A DNA stretch of 64,000 bases from Aphrophora alni (taxonomy: Eukaryota > Arthropoda > Insecta > Hemiptera > Aphrophoridae). Positions 24,133 to 36,520 of the stretch are shown here, in pieces (within the stretch, counting starts at the first letter, position 1; each line of letters opens with the position of its first letter). A program made the position numbers and the translations under genes. Under the pieces are notes generated by a model. That model was given only the letters and a program-made list of their open reading frames with translations. It ran no database searches and was not told the origin of the DNA. The stretch spans positions 89,588,198 through 89,652,197 of the forward strand of contig OY740770.1 in the NCBI GenBank assembly GCA_963513935.1, written 5' to 3'.

Positions 24133-25273
24133 TAACACAAAAGCGTTGCGATTTTATAAAATCAAATCGTTTGTTAGGCGATAAATTGTGAAAAGTTTCA
24201 CATTTGTAAATATTATGGTCATTTTTCTGACAAAAATTACAGCTGCGTTGGTGTACAGTAGTTTGGTAAACCTGAGGTGTGATTTTAGGTTTTACGGGAA
24301 CGTTGACTTTGGTATGCGTCAATTTCGGACAAGTAGATTTGTTGTCAACGGCAGTAGCGATAGTGGCGTCATCTAGACGAGTACACTCGCGTTTCAAAAA
24401 AGTAAACAATTCCCCAATTGTGGGCACCTTACGGTCTGTTGATCGTTGGTCTTCAAATCGTTTACGGGATTCCTGATCCAGTTTCCTGAATAGGATGGTC
24501 AAGAGACCCAACTCATTAGAAATATCAAACTTTAGTACTTTTAGTGCCTGAGCATTTTCGGTAAAGGTGTCTAACATCTGTCTAATATTGTAAACAGAAG
24601 GTGAAACAATAGGTGACATGTCAAGTATGTTTGATATATGAAAATTGACCAGGCGTCGTGTGTTTTGGTACCTGTCACACAGAGTATCCCACACAATGCG
24701 ATAATTAGTAGAATTTAAAGGCAGACCCTTAACAATTTTTAATGGTTCACCAGATAAAACAGAAACCAAATATGTGAATTTCTCCACGGCGGAAATTGAC
24801 TCATTTTCATGGATAGTAGAATTAAACATGTGAGAGAAAGTAGTCCAAAGCGACAGATTACCATCAAAGGTAGGTAATGAAAGGCGTGGTAAGCGAATTG
24901 ATGATTGTTTTGCAATGTCAATATCATGCGGAGCTGTGGGAGAATGTACAGTAGTGCTAGCAAGTTTATGTGGTATCAACACTTTAATTATTGATTTATT
25001 ATTAATCGACAGGTCAGTTATTGCGTCTTGAGCGGCGAGAACCTTTTGCAACTGATCTTCTGTCGTGTTTTCATCTTCGACAACGCGCGCTATATAACCA
25101 TCGAACTCGAGAATCTTCTTTGCGACAACCTCCGAATATTCTACGAGTTTGTATTCCCCAACAGTCGTTAACGGCTCAGTTTCAGCCTCACTAAGCGTGT
25201 GAACCGCTTTATAAATTTTCTCAAACTGCGCTTTAATTAGTGTTGATTGTCGTGAGAATGCCGAAAATCGCAT
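24129..25273 (-). pseudogene. gag: BEL gag, 5' part (DUF1759 and zinc knuckle 1)
   Basis: The frame starts at ATG 25,273 and gives about 381 gag codons before the LARD junction. Residues about 125-260 carry the DUF1759 core of BEL/Pao gag: 'LPRLSLPTFDGNLSLWTTF', 'EKFTYLVSVLSGEPLKIVKG' and 'WDTLCDRYQN'. Zinc knuckle 1 is CNFC-QKND-H-NIYK-C (C-x2-C-x4-H-x4-C), then 'RFCVNC' begins knuckle 2, where the insertion lies. Gag builds the particle and binds RNA. With the 3' fragment at 17,771-17,895 and one CAAT removed, gag is 422 codons in one frame. It is inactivated only by the insertion as far as I can see. The open frame to 24,038 reads into LTR sequence. Confidence 0.93.
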
Positions 25274-25967
25274 GATTGCATACAGTCAGTTTCAAAATGG
25301 CCGATGAATTTCCAATTAGCGAGTATTCTTTTTTGTATAAAAATAATAGCGGAAATTAATTGAATGCAATTATAATTAACGTGGATAGACAATTACAATT
25401 ATTGCAACTGCAGTGATTTAATTAAATGTCAAAAATAAAATTATTGCATTCAGAACGTTACTTTTAATAGCATGCAGAATCGCATTTTGTTGATTTCGTT
25501 AGATTGTTTATCTGTTAGATTAGGCTAAGTAGATTTTGTTACACAGGTCTTACTTAATAAACAAGACCTAAGTAAATACAGATAAGCTGGCTGTACAGCT
25601 GTGCTTGAACAACAATGATACAGAATTTCTGTTTTCTGTCCAGTATTGCGGTCCAAATGTGGATATAGCGTAACAAAATGGCTGCCACCGCTTTATAAAA
25701 ATGTCTAAATCGAATGCAATTTTATTTAGAACTTGCAGAGCTTAATTTAAGTCTGACACGAAATTAGGTTGTTTGAGTAATTCAATTCTACTTTAATAAT
25801 TAACTGAGAATTCGGATAGTAGGCTATATTAATTTGTGAAGCTTAGGCCAATATGACTGATTTAGGCTACTGTGTGTTAGCGTTTAAAACAAAAAAAAAT
25901 TGTTTTGTTTAAATGATGATTACACAGATTATACTCCTATAACGTAATACCCAAAACTGATACAGAT
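25274..25967 (-). other. BEL copy 1 5' leader (untranslated)
   Basis: About 700 bp lie between the primer-binding site and the gag ATG. The same leader is seen at 47,184-47,886 in copy 2. No long open frame is present. It would hold packaging signals in a working element. Confidence 0.8.
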
Positions 25968-25983
25968 CCGGCACGGAGGACCA
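25968..25983 (-). promoter_or_regulatory. BEL primer-binding site (candidate)
   Basis: TGGTCCTCCGTGCCGG on the minus strand begins 6 bases after the 5' LTR, and copy 2 has TGGTCCTCCGGGCACG at the same place. The TGG start fits a tRNA 3' CCA. I could not assign the tRNA. Confidence 0.6.
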
Positions 25984-25989
25984 AAAAAC

Positions 25990-26434
25990 TGTAACGTAAT
26001 TTTAACGCCTCTGGCAGCGCTGAACAAAAGGGGTGTAAATCTGGTGTAATGTTTTATTTGTTATTTCCGGAGGACCTTTATTATGATATTAATTAAATAA
26101 CAGACACTGAAATAATTAAGTGAATGTTGATCTTACCTTGCTTGAGGTATGATGTTAAGATGATTCCTGTCCAGGACTGGTCTGCAGAGCTGGAAGTAAA
26201 AGATCACAAACACAAATACTCCAGTGTCTTTTTTAAAATAGAGTGGTGAATTGAAGGTTAAAGCGTAAAACATATATATAAGCGGTTTTTTTTGTAACAC
26301 GCACACTTGACAATTGCAAAACAGCATCTGAGCAAACCTGCTCTATTATCGCATGAATCAGAAAAATGCGCACTCCGCCTCGTCAAGTGTGTAGCCTAAT
26401 TGGGTTTATGCAGGGGCCATATGAATACCAAACA
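25990..26434 (-). repeat. BEL copy 1 5' LTR
   Basis: Matches the 3' LTR from end to end with TG...CA termini. AATAAA is at 26,077-26,082 (minus strand). It is followed by the right GTAGG duplication. Confidence 0.95.
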
Positions 26435-26439
26435 GTAGG
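26435..26439. repeat. BEL target-site duplication, right (GTAGG)
   Basis: Second copy of the 5-bp duplication. Confidence 0.9.
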
Positions 26440-26960
26440 TATAGACTTAATGCTATTATTTATTATTATTTATAACTATCACAGTGGCTTTAACAATTCA
26501 GATTTTTTGTTAATATATATCTACATTTTTGATCATCCCACTGTTTTAATATGACACCCGCATGTTCTCTCAAAGTTATTACATCCGTCAATCCTTCCGC
26601 TCCTGATATAATAATCTTTTAAAAAATGTGTTCCGTTAACTAGCGCTGAAAATGTCTACGATCGTACACTTATATATTGGTCGCTTCCAAATACCCTTCC
26701 ATTATTGATTATATCTTGTGCTGTAACCTATTTTTCATCATTCCCAAAATATCTACAAGTTATAAACGCTTCATGAGTCGATTCATTTTGAAGATCTATA
26801 TTCATCTTTTTTTGAAAAAAAACATGCTTCTGTATAATCATGGTGGACTTGCCTTTCTGTACGGGAATTCACGCTGCATGACTGATGATACACACAACCA
26901 TCTGGAAGGAGGTCAGATAAAAAAATACTCTATTCTACTACTGACTTTTATAATTTAAGC
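26435..26960 (-). pseudogene. Relict repeat-associated protein, N-terminal part
   Basis: This is the other half of the relict gene at 11,450-13,233, same strand. Read on the minus strand from about 26,920 it shows 'GCVYHQSCSVN' (a Cys-rich YHxxCSVNFRT-like motif). Then come 'THEAFITCRYFGNDEK', a stop, and 'VTAQDIINNGRVF' (matching the family's helical block), and at about 26,610-26,540 'SGAEGLTDVITLREHAGVIL'. The next expected block, 'yLP.SLk...', appears at about 13,170 on the far side of the BEL element, about 200 bp away once the BEL is removed. Stops and frame changes make it dead. The 26,677-26,958 plus-strand frame is an antisense shadow. Confidence 0.55.
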
Positions 26961-29880
26961 GCCATCTTAGGTTTTAACCAAATTTCCGGTTGGGGATTTG
27001 TTTGGATTTTTAGTATATACACACTTTTGTAAATATACTGAAATAAAAAATAATGTTTTGCAACCTTCACCCAGTCAAAATTTATTTTTACTCTATTATA
27101 CATAAAAAACGCATGCATTAACTCGTACGTGGTGGAATTTTACATGGTGAAGCAACTAATTTCAAATATCACAAAAGGCTTGAACGGTGGAGTCTTAAAA
27201 CCATTATTAAAATATCACAATATTACAATAAATTACGTTAAAATTGGTAAATATTCTTAAAAATATGATCATCGTATAGGAGCTTAGATAGTCAGGAAAG
27301 CATAGTACAAACTTGTCTGCATAATTCTGGTTAAACTATATGAATGAATATTAAATATATTTGAGGTTTACCAATTAATTTATGTTAAGCAATTTGCATG
27401 TCAGATACTACAAATATGTTGGATGTTTTATGGAAATGTATAATCTTATGGAATGTTTTGCAAATAATTATACAATTTTAAATTATAGTAGATGACCTAT
27501 ATCTAAATAGAATTTAATAAGATGAACGTGTTTATAATGTATAGTTTTAAATAAAAAAATAAAAAACTCAAATTATTCTACTGTTCCTGATAAAGTCAAC
27601 TTAAATCTCGTTACTATGAGCTGTTGGATATTACAAGTAAAATTAATACTAGTGATACACCAAACAAATATTATAATGCGCTGTAGAAGCGATACGTACG
27701 AACGTTCAAACATCCTCAAACTACGCTTATTAATTTAATGTTATGTATATTAGCAAAGCAAAAGTAGTAAATTAAACCCATATATAAAAAATAAACTTAG
27801 CAAGAATATGATATGCTATCGGTATCGTATACTTTACGTATAAAAAAAAGAAAGTGAATATGGATTACAAGTAGGTAAGCCATTGACGCGTGTTTTAAAA
27901 TTCATCGAGGTATTTTATTATTCATTCCAAGTGTCTGCCATTTCAGGCTGTAAAGACTTATTTCATACCCCACCAACACCCTTCTACTCCTCATTAATAT
28001 TTCAGTATACTGCAGTGACATAAACTCCCACGCCGAAACCTTCTTAGTCTCTTCAAATATATTTATTTAAAAAAATCTTATATTCATTCAAGACAACCAT
28101 ATAGTGAACATATTCAAAAATTGTTCATGAACAACATAAATGATGTTAGTATCATTGACAATCTTGATTAGTAGAAACGTGTTTTAAGTTATTCTAAATT
28201 TAATGGAATTAACTATTCTATGTGAATAACGAGCAGTGACATTTAGGAGATAAAATTTCGAACAGAATTAGGATAAAATAGAAGCTCAAAAGGTGTGGCA
28301 TTAACTACAGATACACATTTAGTAATAATGAATAAATAATAAGGAGTAATTTAACTTATCTCAATACTTGTAATTGTGAACACAGTAAACATTATTCTAT
28401 GGGAAGAATAAGATATTGCAAGTCTCCGTTTCACAGTGATAATTGGTTTAATATTATTTTATTAATTATTCTGTATCATCTAAATGCTTCTATTTTATTA
28501 TAAGCAAAATTTTATTTGCCTTGATACACTCTATAGAAAACATTAGATTTTATAATGTTAAAAACCAAAGTATTCTTAATAATCTTTATAATACATTACT
28601 GTATAAATTTCTGATATTAACACTATAAATTTTGGTGCTTACTTGAATGTGATAATAACAAAAATGGACATTTAAACTATTTGTATGTCGAAAACAACAC
28701 ATCAATACCTTTGCATTAAAAGTGAACATGTGTACTTATATATTAATTTAGTATTTACGTATGACTCTTTTTTTTACATTGTACCTCTTCGATTTATTAA
28801 AAGTGGTGTAAAGTAACAAAAGATTAAATGGACACATTATAGGAATAGTTTTCTTTTCTACAGAAAAAGTCCTCATAAAATAATGTATCCTAGTATTTGT
28901 CCATATTTGATACTGACAACGACCATATGAATTGTTGTAGCTTTTGAATGGTATTACCCATTTTTTTCACTGAATACGATAACCTATTGATGTACCGTTT
29001 GTGTGTATGAATTTTAGGAAAACCATTTTATGTACCTTATGAACAAATATTACCTTGTTAGTTAAGTATGTAATACCGATACACATAAACGAGGACTAAA
29101 CATATATAATTTGAGTGAATTATTAGTCGAATTAATGTAATGAATATTTATCATTCATAAGAATCTACTTTTATCTACATTACTTCTACAAAATATTAAA
29201 ATGTAATACGAAAATAAGTACATTATTATATTTATTAAAGAAATATTTAAATCAATAATTAATTAGTATTTCCATGGTATATTGACTGTGTCATGTCGTA
29301 GGATTTTAAAGTTCATTATTATGTAATGGTTATTCCATAAATTTGGCAATTATTTCAACAAGTCTTGATTAATAATATTCTACAATCAGGTACATCAAGT
29401 AACGACAGTGAAATAATAAAAGTTTATAATCTTTGACCTATGATAGTAAACCCACTATCAATTACATATGATGTTAATTTATTTACATATATTATTTTAA
29501 ATTAATTATTAAACAGTTTGAATCAAAAGTGGAGTTTTCTTATATTGAATAAACATAACGTAGTGTTAAGAGGGTAAATGTTTCATTATGTTCTAAAAAA
29601 ATTAAAATATTAACTTTACTATTCATGTTAGTTACTATTTTAATTATTTGTATTTAGTTATTTTTTTCACTTAGCATTTGAATAGTTATTATATACAATA
29701 TTTTCATTCCATATAGTATTTTGTTAAAAGATAAGCACCTAAAAATAAATATATCTTTTTGTTGCACATCTAATAATTAAATCAATTAAAGAATAATTAT
29801 GTTAATATGAATTATTTTTCAACATGACTACTATTCACGATCTTCAAAAGTTGACTAAACTGATTTTAAATATTTGTTGT
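26961..29880. other. AT-rich gene-free stretch
   Basis: No coding, RNA or mobile-element signal that I can support. Confidence 0.5.
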
Positions 29881-32800
29881 ACTTTTAACAAATAACAATT
29901 ATTAGTTTCATCTTTCTCATCTCTCTTGATCAACTCTTGTTCAATCCAGACTCTGACTCTATTAGATTATTTTAGGGATAGAGATCTTTATTATTTTATG
30001 CTTAATTCATCCTTTTTATAAGGCCATGATGACCGAAAAAATATCAAACATTCAACAGCAATTACGATAGAAATCAGGTTGACGGTTCAAAATAGTCTAT
30101 CACACTTATATTTTCTTTCTGAGTGTACTAGAAACACCAAGGTGTTTGTGTTTTGCATATTATGACGCTGAACTAAGTGTCAAAGATAAATATTATTTCA
30201 TCCATGTTTTATTGTTAGTTTTTCATGTGTTTCGTGTACTGTGTTTTGAAATTGCTATTAATTCCCTAATAGCTGTGGGAACGTCTAAAACAAATTGGGT
30301 ATCTATAACGGTAATATATATATTGTTACTAAAACTCTTCATAAAGTGATTCGATACTGGCTTTACATAAGAATTTAAATTTTATCCTTTATCTTTTAAG
30401 ACACGACTAGAAAAAAGAAAAAAAAATCACAGCTTATCGATAGGGGAAAGTTTCACTAAACAACGGTAATTAACATTTGGGACACAGCTCTCCTCCCTTT
30501 AGTCGCTCTCTATCTAACGTTCTCTCTCTCTCTCTCTCCCTGTCTCTCTATTTCCATTCGCAATTAGTAAGGTTTACTTAATTACAATTTCTATCTCTCT
30601 TATTCATCTCAGCTGAATTTATCACTAGGAATTGTATGTCTGGTGTATCCTGAGACTAAACCTCCTATTACAAATTTTATCAAATAAAATTGTGGTACAA
30701 CCAATGAAATTATGCACATGTTGTATGTGTCTAATATACTTAATAAAATTGATAACACAATTAATAAATTGGGTTTAAAATATTCTGTCATTAGTGTTTA
30801 ATTCTATGATGATTACGACGCTTCTTTAATTAACTTTGATAATTTTGGATTGGGAGTGGATTACGATAGTTTTGGTTGCGAAATAACTAATTTGGATGGC
30901 AGGATAATGTAAACTATTCTATTATTGAATGTAACTATTGATTTTAAATAAATCTATGTTTCTATGATAAATTATCTATGTTTCCTGAGCAAGCCAGTTG
31001 TATAATTTTTAGAAACCCGACCACGGAAATTTTAATCAAAGGAATTTATATCTATTGTTATTGATAAGTAAAAATTTGTCTAAATTTTTCAAATAATAAT
31101 ATGGAATAAACTCTAATAAAAAAAATCATATATCAGCCCTAATAATTACAATAACCACAAATTGTAGGTTTATTATATTGGTGTGAATTACATTCATAAT
31201 TGTTGTTATTTTGATATTCGTTTCAATCGGACGGTTACTTAACGAGAATCGATGTTGACTACGATAATATCAACAAACTGCAACGCTTACAATTTGCTGA
31301 TAAACTCTATTTACGTTTTGCATCTACCCTATGAATCACATTTCATAAATGTTTTTCACTGAATTACTCAATGACCAAATGAATGGCTCGCAATCGGACT
31401 GACAGAATTACCAATGTCGATAAACTGATTGATTAAATCACAGGATGATCAATTGTGTCACTTGGAGACAAATTACATTAAAGCTGATCAACTCAAACAA
31501 GTACTATATACGCATGATTTATTACGTACAAACATAAATACCTGAATAACTGTTTGAATTATATATCCAATTATTGACAGTAAGGCTTTATATTCTGTAA
31601 TATTGTGACTACTTAAGGATATCTTACAGTCTCAATGTTAGACCCTCTAAGTATCGAATAGCCTGCTCAACTATGTACATCAACAATTAATTAGTAACTG
31701 ACTAAACGACTCTTTGCCTAACTGATTAAATGACTGCAATACTAACTAATTTACTGACACAATAGCAAATTGAAACAATCATTCAGTTTATTACTATATG
31801 AATATTAATATATTGTTATTGTGAAAATTAACTACCGGCAAATCAAGTAATTGTATTCGTAGTACTCATAAATCAAAGAAGTGAATGGTAATAAAGTGAA
31901 ATGTGAATGAATTGAAATAGAAAACTCTCCCAATTTCTGAAAAAAATTAAATTAAATTTCGTCGTCTTGTACACACTGATAGAAAACTATATTTTTGTTC
32001 AAAGTATAATATTTAAAGTATCCAAATATCCAAATTTTCTAAATTAATTGTACAGGATGGTGTATTTGTATATTTAAAAAAAAGTTGTATATCGAGACTT
32101 TACCAAGTTGCATATCCTGATGGTGTTGATATATTACTGAGTGAAAACTTTCAGATATTAATAATTGTAAGGGAATACTGCTTTGTTTAACTACCCTAAA
32201 CCTCTTTTTCGCATTGTTTCATTGTTCTTCTAATTACATCCGAACAACATCACTTTCATTTGGTTTTATCTGTCTCTGTCTCTTCGAATTTCCTCTACTT
32301 TTATGTATATCAAAATAATATTTTTTGTGTCTTTTTATTTTAACAATTAGTGTGTTTATTTTTTTAGTAGATCTAACCTTATTAATTACGGTTTTTTTTT
32401 CTAATTACTAGATAATGGTCTGAGTTTCCTTTTGAATATATTTTTTTTCATAATATCTATCACATAAGTTAATAACCACTTGTCTTTTGTTTTATTCTTT
32501 TCAATTTAATTTTCTTCTCTTTTTTATAGTGGCCACACAAAAAATTAAAGAGTACGTAGGAAGTCATAATTAGTGACTGGTTTGAAGTAATAATATAATA
32601 ACCACAGAGTACAAATGATTTTGAGTTAGAGGAACTCATCCTTGAGTCACCTCCATTTTGACATACTGTTAATTATCTTTTCTCAATGTGGACTGAATAT
32701 GTTTTGTATCATTCTTTTTTATCGCTTTCCATTGTGATACAACCTTACCTAAAACTTCATTGCCAACGTCCAAATATATAATTAACAACTGAAAATGAAA

Positions 32801-35000
32801 TTGATTTAAAAATTTTGAAGTATACCTTGAGATATCATTAAATAGTAAGATTTAATTTTGTAGAGAATAAGTCTCAATTAATTAAGTACGTGATGAAATG
32901 TTCATAGACAAGATTATGGATTTTAATTAGATTCCAAAACTAATATTGTTTTCCATAAGATGTAAAACCCAAGGATATTTAGTCGTTTAAATTCTGTGTG
33001 TTCTCAGTATTATAATAGGAAAAATTAATCAATATTAGAATTCATGATGATAAGAAATAATTAAATTTTCTTTACATCTTTAAATGGGCTAATTCAATAT
33101 AAAATTACACAAATATTTTTTGTTACATAAAGCCTTAGTAATATCTTAAAATATCAAATGTAGTTATACTATAATATTATTCTGAAATAGCGTTTTAAAT
33201 TGATATTAAAATACATACTTTCTATATACATAATATTGTAGCTCCAAAAAGCTATTTAATGGTTTCGTATTGTTCAATAAACGTTTTTAGGTATTTTGTA
33301 TATTAAGTTCGTCTTTATTTACATAGATATGCTATCTATTTAAAGAGAATTTTTTATATTTTAAGTGTAAACAATATTCAATTTAAATAAACAGTGTGTA
33401 ATTATAACTTCATAAATAAACAAATACAACAATATATCCGAGATGTATTTATAATGCTACTAAATGACATTTAGCTGGGAAATTATTAATACTTACTTTC
33501 CCAAAAAAAAACATACAAAAGTTGGTAGCACATTCAATATTATAAATCGCAACTGACAATGGTTGAGAATAAACGCCAAGTAAACGCAAAGCAAATCAAA
33601 ATTAATAAAATAAAAATTATCAATGTAACATCTATTGTAAAGAGGTTTATATATATAATGGGGGTTTGGAATTTATAAATGTAATCAAGTATTGGATTTC
33701 AAGAGATATTAAACTATCATCCGTACAATTACATTCTCTATTTACTTCCGCTGTAAATTTAAGACAATTTTTACTATCTTGAAGAAACTAATATTTTAAT
33801 TAAATTCATATTACCGTAATTCTAATAAATAAATTATTCTGCATACATTTTAAGCAGAATGAAATCAATATATATGTGAGTGAAAAATATACGTGATATA
33901 CTGGTAGGTAATTGAACGGAGTATCATTGGCTTCACGCGCCATAGATCGTAAAGCAAAAGGTTCAGAGTTCAATGTCGAGTCTAGGTTGTATAAGTTCCA
34001 CTTGAAATAATTATTTAATTAGGTATAAGTGATATAAGGATTTTGTTAATTTCTCCTTCAATTTCTCAACTCATGAGATTTCAAACAGTCCCCCCCCCCA
34101 AATAATCGTGTATTATATACAAATATAAAAGTTAGAGATGTTATAATATATGATTTTACTTTGAGGATCCCATTTTATTTTTGTTATAGCCTAAATGTAA
34201 ATTATCCTTCTTTTTTAATTGTTTAAAAATCTAAAAACAAAAATTGGCTGTAAAATAAAAACGCCCTATCCTCGAATACTCCATTAAATTTAGTGTTGAT
34301 AGAAAACTAAAATAAGTTAAGAGAGACTAATAAGTAGAGACAAAAAATGATCTAACTTAAGTCAAAGTGATCAAATGTGAAGATACAGCTTATAGTCCTT
34401 GTGATTTCCACACCAGTATTTACTATCGTTATCCCTCTGCGGTAGACTGAGTGTAACATTTTAAAAAGATAGAGTAAAAGTACACGTATTTAAAATTTAG
34501 AAAGATTCTGAAAAGCTGTGGTGCTAAAATAAGTACAAAATCCAAAGTCAATATATTTTTTAAATTTACTTTTTTTTAAATCATCACTGTGTGCATGAGT
34601 AACATACAAAATAACGTTATTTACATTGATTAAATTTTTTTTTCTAATGATTTGTTAAATTCCTTTGTAACAGAAGTAGAACAAATGTAACACTTCACTA
34701 AATGTCCTATATTTTACTATTTATTTTCATATCAATAATAGAATCATAATATTTTATATATTTTAGACTTTTAATAAGAAATATGATATCAAAAATAAAT
34801 ATTACAAATGATATTTAGTCTTGGTACAATTTTTCAAATATTTATTTTTGGTAGTAATCCATTTAGTATTGGTGTCATTTTAATATATGAAATAGGAATT
34901 AACTTGTTTTTGTATTCATTAGAAATTAGGAATAATTATAGAAGAGTCTGTTGAAACACAAACCATTATACACAGCTATATCTCGAGACAAATAACATTT
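29880..35000. repeat. Diverged duplicated segment, copy B
   Basis: Collinear with about 2,700-8,000 (copy A). It contains a CT-rich tract at about 30,520-30,550 that sits in the equivalent place to the C/T-rich stretch 3,367-3,395 in copy A, and a run of ten C at 34,090-34,099. No gene is recognised: frames at 30,146-30,349 and 30,609-30,791 are short and without motifs. Confidence 0.6.
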
Positions 35001-35169
35001 TTAAAAGTCACACAATAAATATTCACACATTTACACACTCAGATACATCTACATTTCTAGACGAGTAACTGGAACTGCCATACTACAACGACCATCATTT
35101 TCCTCGCAAACCAAAACAAATATATATAATCTAATATTATATATTAATTTATATAATATTAGGCCAAAT

Positions 35170-35640
35170 ACCACTCACGGACTGACACACTCATCACGAT
35201 TTCTCAAAAACTACTGAACGGATTGCAATGAAACTTGGAATGTAGTATAAAAAAAATTGGAAATTAAATTTTTCTCTAAACTACAAAAGTGAAACGAGCT
35301 GAGACTTCTTACATTCCTTCTTTTCAAACTTTTGATGCTTATGATATACAAAATAAGCAAAAGGTTAATTTTTTTAGCTCAAAATATGCTCTAACTACAA
35401 GATTTATAAAATTACTACAAACCAAAATGGCGACTGTCATTTCTCTTTGACCGATGGAGTTGCTTCTTTCAACTGATTAGATTTGAAATGGTTACACTTT
35501 TTTCTGATATGTTAAAATGCCTTTTTGTTTCAGTATTTACATAAACATGTTTATTTCATTCAATCTATAATAATAAAAGTAAAAGCCCAATGGAATGATA
35601 TTACCCCATACACGTTCAGTTCAATTCTGTCCGGCAAGCG
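35170..35640. repeat. Possible old repeat adjoining the Harbinger remnant
   Basis: The text at 35,176-35,250 (including 'tcatcacgatttctcaaaaac' and 'gaacggattgcaatgaaact') reads like the low-complexity 'cggatt..gaaact' phrases found near DNA-transposon remnants in insect genomes. This is recalled resemblance only and no boundary is visible. Confidence 0.25.
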
Positions 35641-35669
35641 CATCAACACTCATTGATTTCTAACCTAAC

Positions 35670-36182
35670 CTCATGAAGAACTCGTCAAAGACACTTCTAA
35701 AGCTTTACTTTACGTGTTTGTTGCGGATGATGCATTTCAGATACGCGTCGATATGATTAAACCATAAAAATTTCAAATTTTATTGATGATAATACAAAGG
35801 TGTACAACTATCGTGTTTCACGAGCAAGGCGCATAGTAGAAAATGAGTTTAGAATATTGAGTGCCAGGTTCAGAATATTTCATACTTTCATAAATATGGA
35901 TCCTAGAAAAATTTATCTTTTGTAATCGCATGCTGTGTATTGCACAATTTTTTGGTCAACACTGTTCTAAAAGCGTATTCCCCTACAGAATGCTTTGACA
36001 TCGATGACAGGGAAACTGGTATCACAAATGAAGGTTACAATTGCGAACATGAGAACATGTACGGTTTACAACGAAGAAAACCTGGAAACACAATTACTGC
36101 TGCAGGAAGGGTCCGAGAAAAATTCATGGATTATTTAGTTAATGAAGGTAGTGTCCCATGGCAGAGAAACTTTATTCATTGA
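35670..36182 (+). pseudogene. PIF/Harbinger transposase, C-terminal remnant (DDE_Tnp_4)
   Basis: Three reading frames in succession give the end of a Harbinger transposase. 'YVFVADDAFQIRVDMIKP' (about 35,710-35,763) contains the GD-x-AF-like Asp block and ends at a TAA. 'VYNYRVSRARRIVENEFRIL' with 'ARFRIF' (about 35,800-35,880) is the conserved SRAR-x-VEN-x-F helix. 'VIACCVLHNFLVN' (from about 35,922) has the LHNFL motif, and 'AGRVREKFMDYL' with 'VPWQRN' precedes the TGA at 36,180-36,182. The nuclease cuts and pastes its own element. The first half and the first catalytic Asp are missing, and at least one stop and two frameshifts are present. Confidence 0.85.
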
Positions 36183-36394
36183 CAATTTGAAAACATTAAC
36201 AACTGTAAATACGTTTTACCAAAGTGGTTTGGAATAAATAGTTTTGCATTTTTTGCATTATTTTAGTAACTTTAAATAAAACTGTTGTTTTTCGCAGGGT
36301 AATGATGTGGTATTGATTTTTAAAATAAATGAAATATATCAACTACATGTTGAAACAGCTTACGTCAAGCCGGTTGAACTGATGAGTTTTCATT

Positions 36395-36520
36395 CGATCA
36401 CCGGCCGCCGGTACAGTCCTAACTGACAGTCCAGCCGGACCCCACACACCCTCCGGCCGCCGGTCACCGGATAACTGTTCAGGCAAGACTGACAGTCTTG
36501 CCGGTACGTGTATGGAGGAC
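36395..36520. repeat. GC-rich patch with hairpins
   Basis: The patch stands out from AT-rich surroundings. ccggccgccggt occurs at about 36,401 and again at about 36,452. actgacagt occurs at about 36,422 and 36,489. ggcaagact (36,482-36,490) and agtcttgcc (36,494-36,502) form a perfect 9-bp hairpin with loop gac. It could be the subterminal or terminal repeats of the adjacent Harbinger element. Confidence 0.6.

Larger units (their letters stand above)
13234..26434 (-). mobile_element. BEL/Pao LTR retrotransposon, copy 1 (with nested insertion)
   Basis: This is a full-length but decayed BEL/Pao element in minus orientation. It is bounded by LTRs at 25,990-26,434 (5') and 13,234-13,679 (3') and by the 5-bp duplication GTAGG. 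The internal order on the minus strand is primer-binding site, leader, gag (DUF1759 plus zinc knuckles), an in-frame TGA, aspartic protease, RT with YVDD, RNase H, DDE integrase and a DUF5641 C-terminus, which is the order expected for the superfamily. Subtracting the 6,233-bp nested element and its 4-bp duplication leaves about 6,964 bp, a normal length. pol carries two frameshifts and four premature stops, so this copy cannot be autonomous. No canonical polypurine tract is seen before the 3' LTR; the adjoining minus-strand text is GC-rich (GCGGCCGG). The two LTRs differ by about eight substitutions and one single-base indel by eye. Confidence 0.95.
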
